A DNA stretch of 64,000 nt from Rhizobium brockwellii (GTDB lineage Bacteria; Pseudomonadota; Alphaproteobacteria; Rhizobiales; Rhizobiaceae). A program made the position numbers and the translations under genes. Every line of letters begins with the position of its first letter. Positions within the stretch are counted from its first letter, which is position 1. The DNA lies in NCBI RefSeq assembly GCF_000769405.2, contig NZ_CP053445.1, positions 1 to 64,000 of the forward strand. Reading direction: 5' to 3'. Under the pieces are notes generated by a model, which did not search any database, was not told where the DNA came from, and was given only the letters and a program-made list of their open reading frames with translations. This document shows positions 1-8,668 of this stretch, in pieces.

Positions 1-1188
1 ATGAACGTGAAAATGGCCGCTTCGGAGAAAGTGTCGAGTTTCGCAGATATTATCCTCGCGCAGGGCGGAGATATATCCTCGAAACTCGACATGCTGCGGC
101 GCGAGAAATTCCCGCCCAACGCACAGAAGTCGCTTCGCCAATTCTCATTAGCGGAAGTCGCGGACTTTGTCGGCGTTTCACAGAGCTATCTCAAGAAACT
201 GCACCTCCAGGGAAAGGGTGTCGAGCCAAGCACCACCTCGACCGGCCGACGCTACTACACAGCAGATCAGGTGAACGAGCTTCGCCAACTTCTTGATCGG
301 GTTCCGCACCGGCAGGCTGATGAGAAACTGCAGGTTATTGCAGTCGTCAACTTCAAAGGCGGCTCGGGTAAGACCACGACCTCGGCTCACCTCGCACAGT
401 TTCTGGCGCTAAAGGGCTACCGGGTTCTAGCTGTCGATCTCGACCCTCAGGCATCGTTGACTGCGCTTTATGGCATTCAGCCAGAGTTGGACGAAAAAAA
501 GTCCTTCTACGAAGCGCTGCGCTACGACGACGGACGCAAGTCCATCAAGGACGTTATCCAGCCTACCAATTTCCCAAACCTCGATGTAGTGCCAGCCAAT
601 CTCGAACTGCAAGAGTATGAGTACGACACACCGATTGCTATGCAGCGAAAAGATTCGACTGCCGGCAAGATGTTCTACACCCGTATCGGCGACGCGTTGG
701 CAGAAGTCGACTATCGCTACGATGTTGTTGTTGTCGACTGCCCTCCCCAGCTTGGTTATCTGACGCTCACGGCGCTGACGGCAGCAACATCGGTCCTCAT
801 CACGGTGCACCCGCAGATGCTCGACATTATGTCGATGTCCCAATTCCTGCTCATGCTGGGCGAGATCCTAAAAAGTGTCGAAGGCGTCGGCGTCGACGTA
901 TCCCTGGACTGGTTCCGCTATCTGGTCACGCGGTACGAGCCAACCGATATACCGCAGCAACAAATGGTCGGTTTCATGCAGTCGATGTTTGCTGAGCACA
1001 TGATGAAAAATCATATGGTCAAATCCACTGCCGTTTCCGACGCAGGTCTGACTAAGCAGAGCCTTTATGAGGTCGAGCGCGCTCAGTTTACGGCCGCGAC
1101 ATATGACCGAGCCCGTGAGTCGATGGACGCCGTCAATAACGAAGTTATCGAGCAACTTCAGAAGGCATGGGGGCGTCGCAATGCATAA
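1..1188 (+). CDS. repA: Plasmid partitioning ATPase RepA (ParA family)
   Basis: ParA-type ATPase of the repABC operon. It segregates the plasmid together with RepB and represses its own operon. Seen: a 395-residue protein with an N-terminal helix-turn-helix/MerR-like region (about residues 47-95) and the deviant Walker A motif KGGSGKTT at about 119-126, followed by the VDLDPQ and VVDCPPQ blocks expected of ParA. Length is normal for RepA. The ATG is the first base of the window, so the operon promoter is not visible; this looks like a replicon numbered from repA. repB follows after about 75 bases and repC after repB, the canonical order. Family assignment is secure; the autorepressor role is family knowledge. 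Confidence 0.97.
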   Translation: MNVKMAASEKVSSFADIILAQGGDISSKLDMLRREKFPPNAQKSLRQFSLAEVADFVGVSQSYLKKLHLQGKGVEPSTTSTGRRYYTADQVNELRQLLDRVPHRQADEKLQVIAVVNFKGGSGKTTTSAHLAQFLALKGYRVLAVDLDPQASLTALYGIQPELDEKKSFYEALRYDDGRKSIKDVIQPTNFPNLDVVPANLELQEYEYDTPIAMQRKDSTAGKMFYTRIGDALAEVDYRYDVVVVDCPPQLGYLTLTALTAATSVLITVHPQMLDIMSMSQFLLMLGEILKSVEGVGVDVSLDWFRYLVTRYEPTDIPQQQMVGFMQSMFAEHMMKNHMVKSTAVSDAGLTKQSLYEVERAQFTAATYDRARESMDAVNNEVIEQLQKAWGRRNA

Positions 1189-1191
1189 CCC

Positions 1192-1209
1192 GTTGTCAGC
1201 CGTACAAAC
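1192..1209 (+). repeat. 18-bp direct repeat, copy 1 (candidate parS/centromere site)
   Basis: GTTGTCAGCCGTACAAAC in the repA-repB gap, starting a few bases after the repA stop. A copy identical at 17 of 18 positions lies downstream of repC (3674-3691), and similarity continues more weakly for about 19 bases in both. repABC parS sites are known to lie in these positions, but this element is only an imperfect palindrome (arms TTGT/ACAA), so the parS role is inferred. Confidence 0.5.
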
Positions 1210-1262
1210 TGCGACTTTCCGCAGCGATATCAGGAAGATGACCAAACCCGGAGTGTGGGTCC

Positions 1263-2249
1263 ATGGCTCGTAAGGACATTTTTGCGAACATAACGTCTCC
1301 CGCGAACGCGGGTATAGAGCGTAAGGCAACGCCTGGATACGCCACCCATGGTGCTTCGAGGTCAATGATCAGCTCCTTGAGCGAGCTTCGAGACAAGGTT
1401 GAACAGGCTGCGCAACAGGTTCCAGGCGAGACTATCATCGAGCTCGATCCCGAGGCGTTGGAATCCTCTTTCGTCTCAGACCGGATGGGAATCGATGATG
1501 TCGCTTACGCCGAGCTCCTCGAAGCGATCCGCGAGCGGGGACAAGACACGCCGATACAGGTCCGCCCTCACCCGACGGCTGAAGGTCGCTACCAAATCGT
1601 CTTCGGGCATCGTCGCGCGCGCGCGGCCAAAGATCTCGGACGCCCGGTCCGCGCTGTCGTAAAGGCAATCTCAGACGCAGATCACGTGATCGCCCAAGGT
1701 CAGGAAAATTCGGCGCGAGAAAACCTGTCTTTTATCGAACGCGCAATGTTCGCGCAGCGATTGGTCGAATTGGCCTACGAACGGGCGACAATCCAGGCCG
1801 CCCTCTCCGTGGATGCGCCGATGTTGACCCGGATGCTGTCGGTATCAGGTCGCGTACCAGCTGAAATCGCGAATGCGATTGGCGCGGCAAAGTCCGTCGG
1901 CCGTGATCGGTGGACTGAGTTGGCGCAGCAGATCGAAAGACCGACAACGCTTGAACTGGCCCGGATCCTAGTCAACGATCAAGCATTCCTTTCTCTCGAA
2001 TCAGACGCTCGTTTCGAGTTTCTAGCTAGAGGCATCAAGAAGGCAACGAAGCCTTCGAAGCGGCCAAGCAATGCGAGCGAATGGCGCGCAGATGATTCCA
2101 GTGTACGGGCAGAGTTTAAGGGAAGCGGGAAAAGCTACTCTATCGCACTGAAGGCGAACGACGCGGCAAGGTTTGGTCGGTTCATCGCCGAAAACCTCGG
2201 TCGTTTTCATCAGGAGTTTCTAAAATCAACTGAAACAGAAGGAAAATAG
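1263..2249 (+). CDS. repB: Plasmid partitioning protein RepB (ParB family)
   Basis: Centromere-binding ParB-type protein that works with RepA on parS. Seen: a 328-residue protein with a short basic N-terminus, a ParB/Sulfiredoxin-type nuclease fold block around VFGHRRARAAKDLG (about residues 117-130) and the ENSARENLSFIERA stretch that leads into the helix-turn-helix region. Length is normal. It lies in the expected place between repA and repC. The gap to repC carries an antisense RNA on the opposite strand. Confidence is high from order, length and the ParB-box motifs. Confidence 0.96.
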   Translation: MARKDIFANITSPANAGIERKATPGYATHGASRSMISSLSELRDKVEQAAQQVPGETIIELDPEALESSFVSDRMGIDDVAYAELLEAIRERGQDTPIQVRPHPTAEGRYQIVFGHRRARAAKDLGRPVRAVVKAISDADHVIAQGQENSARENLSFIERAMFAQRLVELAYERATIQAALSVDAPMLTRMLSVSGRVPAEIANAIGAAKSVGRDRWTELAQQIERPTTLELARILVNDQAFLSLESDARFEFLARGIKKATKPSKRPSNASEWRADDSSVRAEFKGSGKSYSIALKANDAARFGRFIAENLGRFHQEFLKSTETEGK

Positions 2250-2255
2250 CGGCAA

Positions 2256-2309
2256 AAGAAAAAGGCCCCCAAACGTCGCCGTCGTGGAAGCCTTCCTCAT
2301 GTCTAAGCA
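2256..2309 (-). ncRNA. Antisense counter-transcribed RNA (ctRNA) controlling repC
   Basis: Minus-strand small RNA in the repB-repC gap, the usual site of the incompatibility ctRNA that limits repC expression. Seen: a good minus-strand promoter (TTGACT at 2338-2343, 17-base spacer, GATTCT at 2315-2320) and a 9-bp terminator stem (AAGGCTTCC pairing with GGGGGCCTT, two G-U pairs) ending in a T run near 2258-2261. The start near 2308 is inferred from the promoter. The predicted RNA is about 50-55 nt, typical for repABC ctRNAs. Confidence 0.75.
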
Positions 2310-2314
2310 GCCTG

Positions 2315-2343
2315 AGAATCGCATTTCCATGAATCGCAGTCAA
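2315..2343 (-). promoter_or_regulatory. Sigma-70 type promoter of the ctRNA
   Basis: On the minus strand: TTGACT as -35, exactly 17 bases, then GATTCT as -10. The -35 is near consensus and the -10 moderate. It fires away from repC towards the terminator at 2262-2294. Confidence 0.6.
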
Positions 2344-2403
2344 GAGTCTTTGGCGCCAGTTTGGTGAGCGGATTTCCTTTGCCTTTAGAAAGGTGAGAGG
2401 AAA

Positions 2404-3618
2404 ATGCAAATAGGAAATGTTACGACGCCATTCGGGCGGCGGCCGATGACGCTTGCCTTGGTGAAGGCTCAGCTTTCGACGGCAAACATCAAGGCGGGTA
2501 AGTCCGTCGACAAGTGGAAAGTTTATCGCAGCGCATGCGAGGCAAGAACGATACTTGGTCTGCGTGACCGTGCCCTTGCTGTCTTGAATGCCTTGCTGAC
2601 ATTTTACCCAGAGCAGGAGCTGAGTGAAGAGAGCAATCTCGTCGTCTTTCCATCGAACGCGCAGCTGGCGATCCGAGCGAACGGGATCGCAGGAACGACG
2701 CTACGCGAAAACCTTGCCATTCTTGTCGAGGCTGGGCTTATCCAGCGGAATGACAGTCCGAACGGCAAACGTTACGCTCGGAAAGGAAACGACGGTGCGA
2801 TCGAAACTGCATACGGTTTCAGCCTCGCGCCGCTCCTTGCCCGGGCAGAAGAACTTGCAATCATGGCTCACCAGGTCGCCGAGGAGAGCCGGCGGCTGCG
2901 CGTCATCAAAGAGCGCATCACGATAACCCGCCGAGATGTCCGGAAGCTCATCAGCGCTGCGGTGGAGGAAGGCGCCGCAGGAAATTGGCAAGCTGTCGAA
3001 GACGCTCTCGTATCCGCGATTGCAAGTATCAAAACGGCAAAGACTGCAGCGGCCCTCGAAGCTTGCCTCGACGAACTGACGTTGTTAAGCGAGGAAGCTA
3101 TCAACATGTTGGAAAACCAGCTTATCTCGACAGAATCCGGCACCAATGATAGCGGAAACCGTCATCACATACAGAATTCAAATACCGAATCCTTAAATGA
3201 ACTTGAACCTGGCTCTCGAAACGACCAGGACGAGGGAATGGCGCCAAAACGGAGATCAGCTGCCGAACCGATAAAGGCTTTCCCGTTGGGTATGGTGCTG
3301 CGGGCTTGCCCACAGATATCGGATTACGCAACAGGTGGCACAATCTCGCATTGGCGGGAGCTGATGACCGCCGCAGTGGTGGTGCGAACCACACTCGGGG
3401 TCAGCCCGTCAGCCTACCAGGAGGCCTGTGAAGCGATGGGACCCGAGAACGCTGCGGTCGCGATGGCTTGCGTTCTGGAGCGGGCCGGGCACATTAGTTC
3501 GCCCGGCGGATATCTGCGCGATCTGACTAGGCGAGCGGAAAGAGGTGAGTTCTCACTCGGGCCTATGCTTATGGCGCTTCTTCGGACGCATGAGCTAGGT
3601 GGACGCAAGTCCGCATGA
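2404..3618 (+). CDS. repC: Plasmid replication initiator RepC
   Basis: Replication initiator of repABC plasmids; it acts at an origin lying inside its own coding sequence. Seen: 404 residues starting with the conserved 'TTPFGRRPMT' block, a winged-helix N-terminal half containing 'ERTGSQ'-like and 'GRNDSPNGKRY'-like patches, and a C-terminal replication-protein region ending near 'GGYLRDLTRRAERGEFSLGP'. The ATG follows a GAGAGG ribosome-binding site placed within the small CCTTT/AAAGG hairpin at about 2381-2392, consistent with the known RBS-sequestering control by the ctRNA. Family assignment is secure. Confidence 0.97.
   Translation: MQIGNVTTPFGRRPMTLALVKAQLSTANIKAGKSVDKWKVYRSACEARTILGLRDRALAVLNALLTFYPEQELSEESNLVVFPSNAQLAIRANGIAGTTLRENLAILVEAGLIQRNDSPNGKRYARKGNDGAIETAYGFSLAPLLARAEELAIMAHQVAEESRRLRVIKERITITRRDVRKLISAAVEEGAAGNWQAVEDALVSAIASIKTAKTAAALEACLDELTLLSEEAINMLENQLISTESGTNDSGNRHHIQNSNTESLNELEPGSRNDQDEGMAPKRRSAAEPIKAFPLGMVLRACPQISDYATGGTISHWRELMTAAVVVRTTLGVSPSAYQEACEAMGPENAAVAMACVLERAGHISSPGGYLRDLTRRAERGEFSLGPMLMALLRTHELGGRKSA
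3110..3210. other. AT-richer stretch inside repC, candidate oriV
   Basis: This stretch of repC is visibly richer in A and T than its surroundings. In characterised repABC plasmids the origin lies in an AT-rich segment in the middle of repC. The placement here is inferred from that precedent and from base composition judged by eye only. Confidence 0.3.
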
Positions 3619-3643
3619 CAGATTTTGGTTAGGAAGTTCAGGA

Positions 3644-3658
3644 GGGTTTACAAAACCC
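3644..3658. terminator. Small hairpin after repC
   Basis: GGGTTT-ACA-AAACCC, a perfect 6-bp stem 26 bases after the repC stop. It lacks a strong T run, so it may be a weak terminator or just a structure next to the repeat at 3674. Confidence 0.3.
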
Positions 3659-3673
3659 GCCGTAAGATTTTCA

Positions 3674-3691
3674 GTTGTCAACCGTACAAAC
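3674..3691 (+). repeat. 18-bp direct repeat, copy 2 (candidate parS/centromere site)
   Basis: GTTGTCAACCGTACAAAC, 17/18 identical to 1192-1209, about 55 bases after the repC stop. The rest of the 3619-3898 gap shows no credible gene; a 65-codon ORF there is not supported. Confidence 0.5.
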
Positions 3692-3898
3692 AGGTATTTT
3701 CGTAAGTGATTACAATAAGATGATGCGTCGCCGTACTCGAGTGGCTATCGTAGGCGTCGCGACATTATCGCTCCGGTTGGAAACCAGCGCCGGAGCCAAC
3801 TTCGAAACTCACCGCGTCAAAGTTGTCTTTGCGATCCATATTGGCATATGCCTCCTCTACAAATATGTTTGACTAGGGCACTATCGCAGCGGGGGCTG

Positions 3899-5422
3899 AT
3901 GGATCACGGCTTTAACACAAGGCATTTTGCGCTTCTTGCGGAGCTGAGCGGTCAGGTGCGGCGAGACGGAGATGTTCGCCAGGATGCTGCGTACGCTGAA
4001 CTCGTTCAGGCATATGAAGCAACAGCCGAGTGGGCGCATGCTCTGCAGCGCAAGTTGTTTCCCGAAGGGGTTGTTCGTAAGCTTTCAAAGCCGACTGATC
4101 AATGGCGACAGAAATTCAAGCCCTATACCTGGACCCGGGTCTATCCGCGGCAGAACGCAACCAGACATCTCGCTTACACGGTAGGGATAGACGCCGAGGG
4201 GTTCTGCGTAAAAATCGATACCGTGAGCGCTCCAGACTCCGTTCGCTCCATCTACGATCAGCTGAGTCGCTACGATCACCGCCTTTCACCATTTGCCAGC
4301 ATCGCGTCACCTCAACTCGGTTTGTCTTGGACGCTCGATCAGCTGGTCGACTGGAGCATAGAGGCTATCGGCCGTTTCGAACCTGGTTACGATGAGATTT
4401 CGCGCAGATTGGGTCTCGCCACCGGGGCATTGCATCTAGTGACGAACAAGGAAATGTCGCGGAGGTCATTCGATTACTGGCGCAGTGCAATCGTTGAGAA
4501 TGCAGATGGCTCAGGACCAGTTCCAAGAATAGTGCAACAAGACGTTTGGTTCGTTGAGCGAGACGGCGAGGGCGGCGCCGAGATAAAGGCGGGCCTTGAT
4601 CCTCTTGGCAGCGAGTGGGCAGTGGAGCTCAATGCTCCACCGGAGCCAGGGAACTACAATCGCCTGACTGCAATGGCGACAGACGAGACTGGTGGGCTGC
4701 ATCTGCTGCGTCAGGGTTGGTTGCGCGGAAGGCGTCCTGCATCCGATATCCGCGTCCCGGAGTTTATCTCATCGACTGGCTTGAAGCCTGTATCGGTCGT
4801 TGCGGAAGGAAAAGCAGCCGAGCGGAGCTGGTTTCTTGTCGCAGATCTGAGCGATCCGCCGGCGCGTATTCGTCGGACAACCGCGGCCTTCGTTGAATTG
4901 TGTTGGGCGGCCCGTACACCGGTGCAAACCCAAGCTGAAGGAGAGGGTACGGGCGCACGCATTGGAGGGACTGAGAGTGATCAACCCTATCTGTTGCCTG
5001 CTCGACCAGCCTTAGATCCGCGGATCGTTGAGCAGATGCACGGTAGGGTATGGCAAACCCTCGCTACAGCTCTATCGGCGAAAAAAGTCGGCTATCGGAA
5101 ATGGCGCCGAGCAGGAGGCTTCTCCATCGATATGGAGGTCGCCCGTGAGAATGGGTGGCCCCTACTCATTGAAATAAAGACTGGGTGCAGCACGTCTGAT
5201 GTGCATACAGCGGTCGGTCAGCTCATGCTATACCGAAAACTTTTTCCAAACCTGTCGGGTCACAAGCCGGTGCTGTTGATCGACGCAATACTGTCCGGCG
5301 CCATTGCCTCGGCGGTCGCAGCCCTTAATATCGAGGTTCATCAATATCAATGGACAGGCGAGGGTGATGCCAGATCGCCTATTTTTTCTAACGCATTTCG
5401 CGAACTATGCGGTCTCGTCTAG
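3899..5422 (+). CDS. Uncharacterised protein with C-terminal PD-(D/E)XK nuclease-like motif
   Basis: I do not recognise the family. Seen: about 507 residues from an ATG at 3899 preceded by a G-rich ribosome-binding site; an in-frame ATG at 3848 has no such site. The last quarter carries a PD-(D/E)XK-like core: Asp in 'SIDMEVA' (about residue 410), then 'LLIEIKTG' (E-I-K, about 424-426), followed by a helix with Gln ('AVGQLMLYRK'). The N-terminal 400 residues have no motif I can name. It is followed 97 bases later by another nuclease-like gene on the same strand, so the two may form a module next to the replication operon. DNA cleavage is inferred from the motif only. Confidence 0.75.
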   Translation: MDHGFNTRHFALLAELSGQVRRDGDVRQDAAYAELVQAYEATAEWAHALQRKLFPEGVVRKLSKPTDQWRQKFKPYTWTRVYPRQNATRHLAYTVGIDAEGFCVKIDTVSAPDSVRSIYDQLSRYDHRLSPFASIASPQLGLSWTLDQLVDWSIEAIGRFEPGYDEISRRLGLATGALHLVTNKEMSRRSFDYWRSAIVENADGSGPVPRIVQQDVWFVERDGEGGAEIKAGLDPLGSEWAVELNAPPEPGNYNRLTAMATDETGGLHLLRQGWLRGRRPASDIRVPEFISSTGLKPVSVVAEGKAAERSWFLVADLSDPPARIRRTTAAFVELCWAARTPVQTQAEGEGTGARIGGTESDQPYLLPARPALDPRIVEQMHGRVWQTLATALSAKKVGYRKWRRAGGFSIDMEVARENGWPLLIEIKTGCSTSDVHTAVGQLMLYRKLFPNLSGHKPVLLIDAILSGAIASAVAALNIEVHQYQWTGEGDARSPIFSNAFRELCGLV

Positions 5423-5519
5423 AAGAACGGAGTTGGATCGTAAACACGATGGACTGCAAACCCATTTTCGCTAGGCTAATCCGCCTCGGGACGCTGTCGT
5501 TTCGTGGGCAAGCGAGGTC

Positions 5520-7151
5520 ATGACCCTAACGCCTCCACCACCTGAGACGGGCGATGCTGGGATAGACAAGTTCCACGCGGCGGCCAAATTGTTTGAAGGC
5601 TCCCTTCGAAACAGGTCGCAGCGCGAATTCTACCGCAAAGATCTCACCAGATGGCAGAAGCTTTATAGTACGCTCGCAGGCCAACGTGGGCCCAGCTCTC
5701 CTGCTTCAGCGCATTTTGCACGGTTGGCGCAAACGTGCGCGGCTTTGCTGGTTGAATTCGGGGCCGAAGCCCAGCCAAGGAAGCGAGCTCCTCTAGCGGC
5801 AGCGCTCGTGCCGCTGACGTATCCCCACTTTTCAAAAAACATCACACATCGGATCCACTTTGTAGAGGGGACCGGCATTCGACGGCAGCGAGCCGTAGAG
5901 TTCTCAGGCTACGCTACGGACGTGTTTCGACAGACGTCTGGACGCAACCGAGTCTTAGTTTCTGTCGGCTTCAATAAGGATGAGGTCCTTCTCTTCACTC
6001 GGCTCGTCGAAGCGATCGGAGACTTGGCGCGAGGCGATTATGAGGCTGCCGGATTCGACATTGGGTACGAACCGCGCCCGGCTGGAGTGCTTGAAGGGGA
6101 AGCTTGGAGTGCCAATCCCCTCGACCCTAGCCTTCCAATCGCACGGATCTGGGCGGACAATCAGATTGCCATGGGTTATGGGCTTAGCGCACGCCTACTA
6201 GGCGACCAGTGGCGCGGCTTCGAAGGCGCGGGGTTGCCCCATGACATGCCTCGCTCCGATGGCAACATCTTTGATCCTGATCCAATCTGGCAGCGCGTCC
6301 TCGAGCATACCGAAGCGGACCGACTAGACGATGCGCTGGAGTTGGTCGAGACAGTTCATGGCCGCGACCGAGAGGTGCTCTTTGATGAGGTTATCTATCT
6401 TCGGTATCTGACCGGGTCGACGCTGCAAGCACAAGATATCCGCTTGTTAGCCCGAAAGTATGCAGCCACCTCGATTCTCGCGGACCGGCTTCTGGAAGAG
6501 TTTGAGACGTTCCTTGAGATAATCCAAGCTCAATTCGATCTTAATCCCCCGGTCCTGCAGGATCTGACGAGGCTGCGGCCTGACTTTGGCACGGGAATGC
6601 TTCCCCAGATGCGCCCCGCCTCCGACTGGGCGGGGTACCGCCGTTACATGGCGCAATTCTCGAACCCCGGCGCTCAGCGCGGACGCCTATTTTCAATCAA
6701 CATCGGGGCCGCCGACATGGGCGCCTCAGTCTTTTTTGCCGAAACTTTTGTGGCGGCGGAGAATGCATTTCGTCGAGAGCGAGCCATTCCTGAAATAGGA
6801 CGCGGATGGGTGTCAGAGACAGCGCTCTTTGATCTCGTTCGGTCGATTTGGCCGTCGGCTGTCCATCAATGGAGGCCGCCCTTTCTAGGTTTTCAGTCAA
6901 TCGATATTCACGTGCCCGAACTTTCGCTCGCGATCGAGTATCAGGGCTTGCAGCACTACGAGCCGGTGGCTCTTTTTGGTGGACAGGAAGGATTGGATCT
7001 CACCCGAGCACGTGATGAAAGGAAACGGCTCATCCTGCAGCGCCACGGTGTTCGCTTGCTCGAATGGCGGTTCGATGTCCCGATCACGAGAGCGGCGTTG
7101 GTTAGCCAGCTTTCCTCGCTCAATGTCGAGATCACTGACCCGAAGAGATAA
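5520..7151 (+). CDS. Uncharacterised protein with C-terminal Vsr/DUF559-like nuclease domain
   Basis: 543 residues. The C-terminal 90 residues form a recognisable restriction-endonuclease-like core: 'IDIHVPEL' (about residues 461-468), 'AIEYQGLQHYEP' (about 471-482; E and Q followed by His), then 'RARDERKR' (about 496-503) and a 'GVRLLEWRFD' strand. This resembles the Vsr/DUF559 group of PD-(D/E)XK nucleases. The rest is unrecognised helical sequence. GAGG lies about four bases before the ATG. It follows the 3899-5422 gene on the same strand, which suggests a two-gene unit with two nuclease-type ends. Role (defence or plasmid maintenance) is inference. Confidence 0.78.
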   Translation: MTLTPPPPETGDAGIDKFHAAAKLFEGSLRNRSQREFYRKDLTRWQKLYSTLAGQRGPSSPASAHFARLAQTCAALLVEFGAEAQPRKRAPLAAALVPLTYPHFSKNITHRIHFVEGTGIRRQRAVEFSGYATDVFRQTSGRNRVLVSVGFNKDEVLLFTRLVEAIGDLARGDYEAAGFDIGYEPRPAGVLEGEAWSANPLDPSLPIARIWADNQIAMGYGLSARLLGDQWRGFEGAGLPHDMPRSDGNIFDPDPIWQRVLEHTEADRLDDALELVETVHGRDREVLFDEVIYLRYLTGSTLQAQDIRLLARKYAATSILADRLLEEFETFLEIIQAQFDLNPPVLQDLTRLRPDFGTGMLPQMRPASDWAGYRRYMAQFSNPGAQRGRLFSINIGAADMGASVFFAETFVAAENAFRRERAIPEIGRGWVSETALFDLVRSIWPSAVHQWRPPFLGFQSIDIHVPELSLAIEYQGLQHYEPVALFGGQEGLDLTRARDERKRLILQRHGVRLLEWRFDVPITRAALVSQLSSLNVEITDPKR

Positions 7152-7186
7152 GGATCTCCGATACCGAGCTTTCAGAATGTAATCAG

Positions 7187-7873
7187 CTAGGCCTTACCGA
7201 TGCGATGAAGCTCGTTTCGGAACCACGCTTTATAGCCTCCTGTGGCCGCCGCGATCTCTTCGTCGAGGTCGATCTCGGAGACATCGAAATCGTCTGGAAG
7301 AGAAAAGCGCAACTGGTGTCTGAGGAGCACGGCGACCAGATAATCGTAGCCTACGTTATGGTCCTCGTGGAACTCGATTGCGAAGAGTCCAAACTGTGTG
7401 CGTATCAACGGGTCGAGAACCGAGTAAACAAACTCTAGCGCTAGCCGGCTTGGATCCTGCTCACCATCTGGCGCGCAAAAATGCTGGATGGAATTACGAG
7501 CCTTCCTCAGGCGTTCAAACAGGACGGCATCTGGTATGGAAAGGCCCGTTATCGCCTTCAGCACGTCGGGCAACTTTTCGAAATTATGCGTCTTACCGTT
7601 GGAGAGCAGCGCGGCGATCTCGCTCGGATTCGTTGGGATCGCCGCCGGATCGACTTTCGCAAATACCAGCAGCGGGTCCACCTTTGCGATCATAGCCTTG
7701 ATAAATAGTTCGCCGGCGTGCGCCGCGTTTAGGACGGACATGAGCCCCCAGTGCTCGTTGCCCGGATCAAGAAAAGCGGCATGCATGTTTGCCTGGCGAA
7801 GCGCCGACTCAGCGAGCCCTAAAATACGGTCTGGGATCTGGGTTAACTGAGATTGAATCGGTACAGCGCTCAT
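7187..7873 (-). CDS. HEPN-motif protein, putative RNase/toxin-like
   Basis: 228 residues, convergent with the nuclease gene at 5520-7151. Seen: a helical protein with 'HWGLMSVLNAAHAGELFIKAMI' as an early helix and the R-x4-H motif 'RNSIQH' (R126, H131), the active-site signature of HEPN ribonucleases and related abortive-infection proteins. The neighbourhood is rich in nuclease-like genes. No partner antitoxin is obvious. Many HEPN-like proteins are not RNases, so catalysis is inferred and the family call is moderate. Confidence 0.65.
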   Translation of the reverse strand: MSAVPIQSQLTQIPDRILGLAESALRQANMHAAFLDPGNEHWGLMSVLNAAHAGELFIKAMIAKVDPLLVFAKVDPAAIPTNPSEIAALLSNGKTHNFEKLPDVLKAITGLSIPDAVLFERLRKARNSIQHFCAPDGEQDPSRLALEFVYSVLDPLIRTQFGLFAIEFHEDHNVGYDYLVAVLLRHQLRFSLPDDFDVSEIDLDEEIAAATGGYKAWFRNELHRIGKA

Positions 7874-8032
7874 TCTTGCATTTCCTGCATCTGTTGGCTT
7901 AGGTCGAATCTCTCTGTTGCCAATTGTGACTAGTAAATTTTCATGTTTACCGCTGGGTCGGACCGAAGTTACAACAAGTCATCGGCGTAACGTCAGATGA
8001 CACCGTGCCACTTCTTTTATAGATTGCCAATT

Positions 8033-8647
8033 ATGAGCCCGACAGACATCCGTAATTTCCTGATAGGCAGAGAAGCTGTCCTGGTTCATTTCTCCACGGT
8101 TATGGCAAGAGACCCAACCAGGTACTTCCCCGATGACATGAAGAATGCGATGTCGCTCACAGGGGTCGGTTTGTCCTTTTCGACAATCCAAAAAGGGGAC
8201 ACTTTCGACCCTCTGGATAGCGGGAAAGGAGGAGCCGAAGGTGCGGTCGGTATACTCGCGGATGTAGCTCCAATAACCCAAGTCCTCAGAGTGCACCCGA
8301 GCGACATGGGAAGTTTAGTTATGGGTGGAACCGCGTCAGGACTTGGCGTGGCGCCATCACCTCAAGCGTGTGCGGATAGCATTGATCGGCGGCAGCGAAG
8401 TAACGAGTGGCTGGTTCAAGACTATAACGTCGTTGGTATCTTTATCTTACAGCCTCTGCTTGTGCGAATACCCGTTCCCGGGACCGTGCCGGTGATCTAC
8501 GCCGAGTCTCTGACTACGATAGATGATGTGGTCGACGTTTGCTTCCCTCAACACCGCGTCTTCAGTGTTAACCATGGGTCCTTTATTGAGTTCGACCGCG
8601 CATCGCTCTCCTGGGTCGCGGTTGCGATCCGGGACATTTACGCATGA
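8033..8647 (+). CDS. Hypothetical protein, first gene of a pair with an Mrr-like nuclease
   Basis: 204 residues from the ATG at 8033; an in-frame upstream ATG at 7997 would add 12 residues, and neither has a strong ribosome-binding site. I do not recognise the family. The sequence is mixed alpha/beta, without a signal peptide or clear membrane segment. The stop lies about 20 bases before the start of the Mrr-like nuclease gene, so the two are almost certainly co-transcribed. A regulatory, sensor or immunity role beside the nuclease is possible but only inferred from position. Confidence 0.65.
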   Translation: MSPTDIRNFLIGREAVLVHFSTVMARDPTRYFPDDMKNAMSLTGVGLSFSTIQKGDTFDPLDSGKGGAEGAVGILADVAPITQVLRVHPSDMGSLVMGGTASGLGVAPSPQACADSIDRRQRSNEWLVQDYNVVGIFILQPLLVRIPVPGTVPVIYAESLTTIDDVVDVCFPQHRVFSVNHGSFIEFDRASLSWVAVAIRDIYA

Positions 8648-8668
8648 ATCTTGAAGGCTCGCTGTAAG

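Noticed and set aside
3675..3872. 65-codon frame after repC
   Set aside because: Starts inside the direct repeat, no supporting motif or ribosome-binding site.
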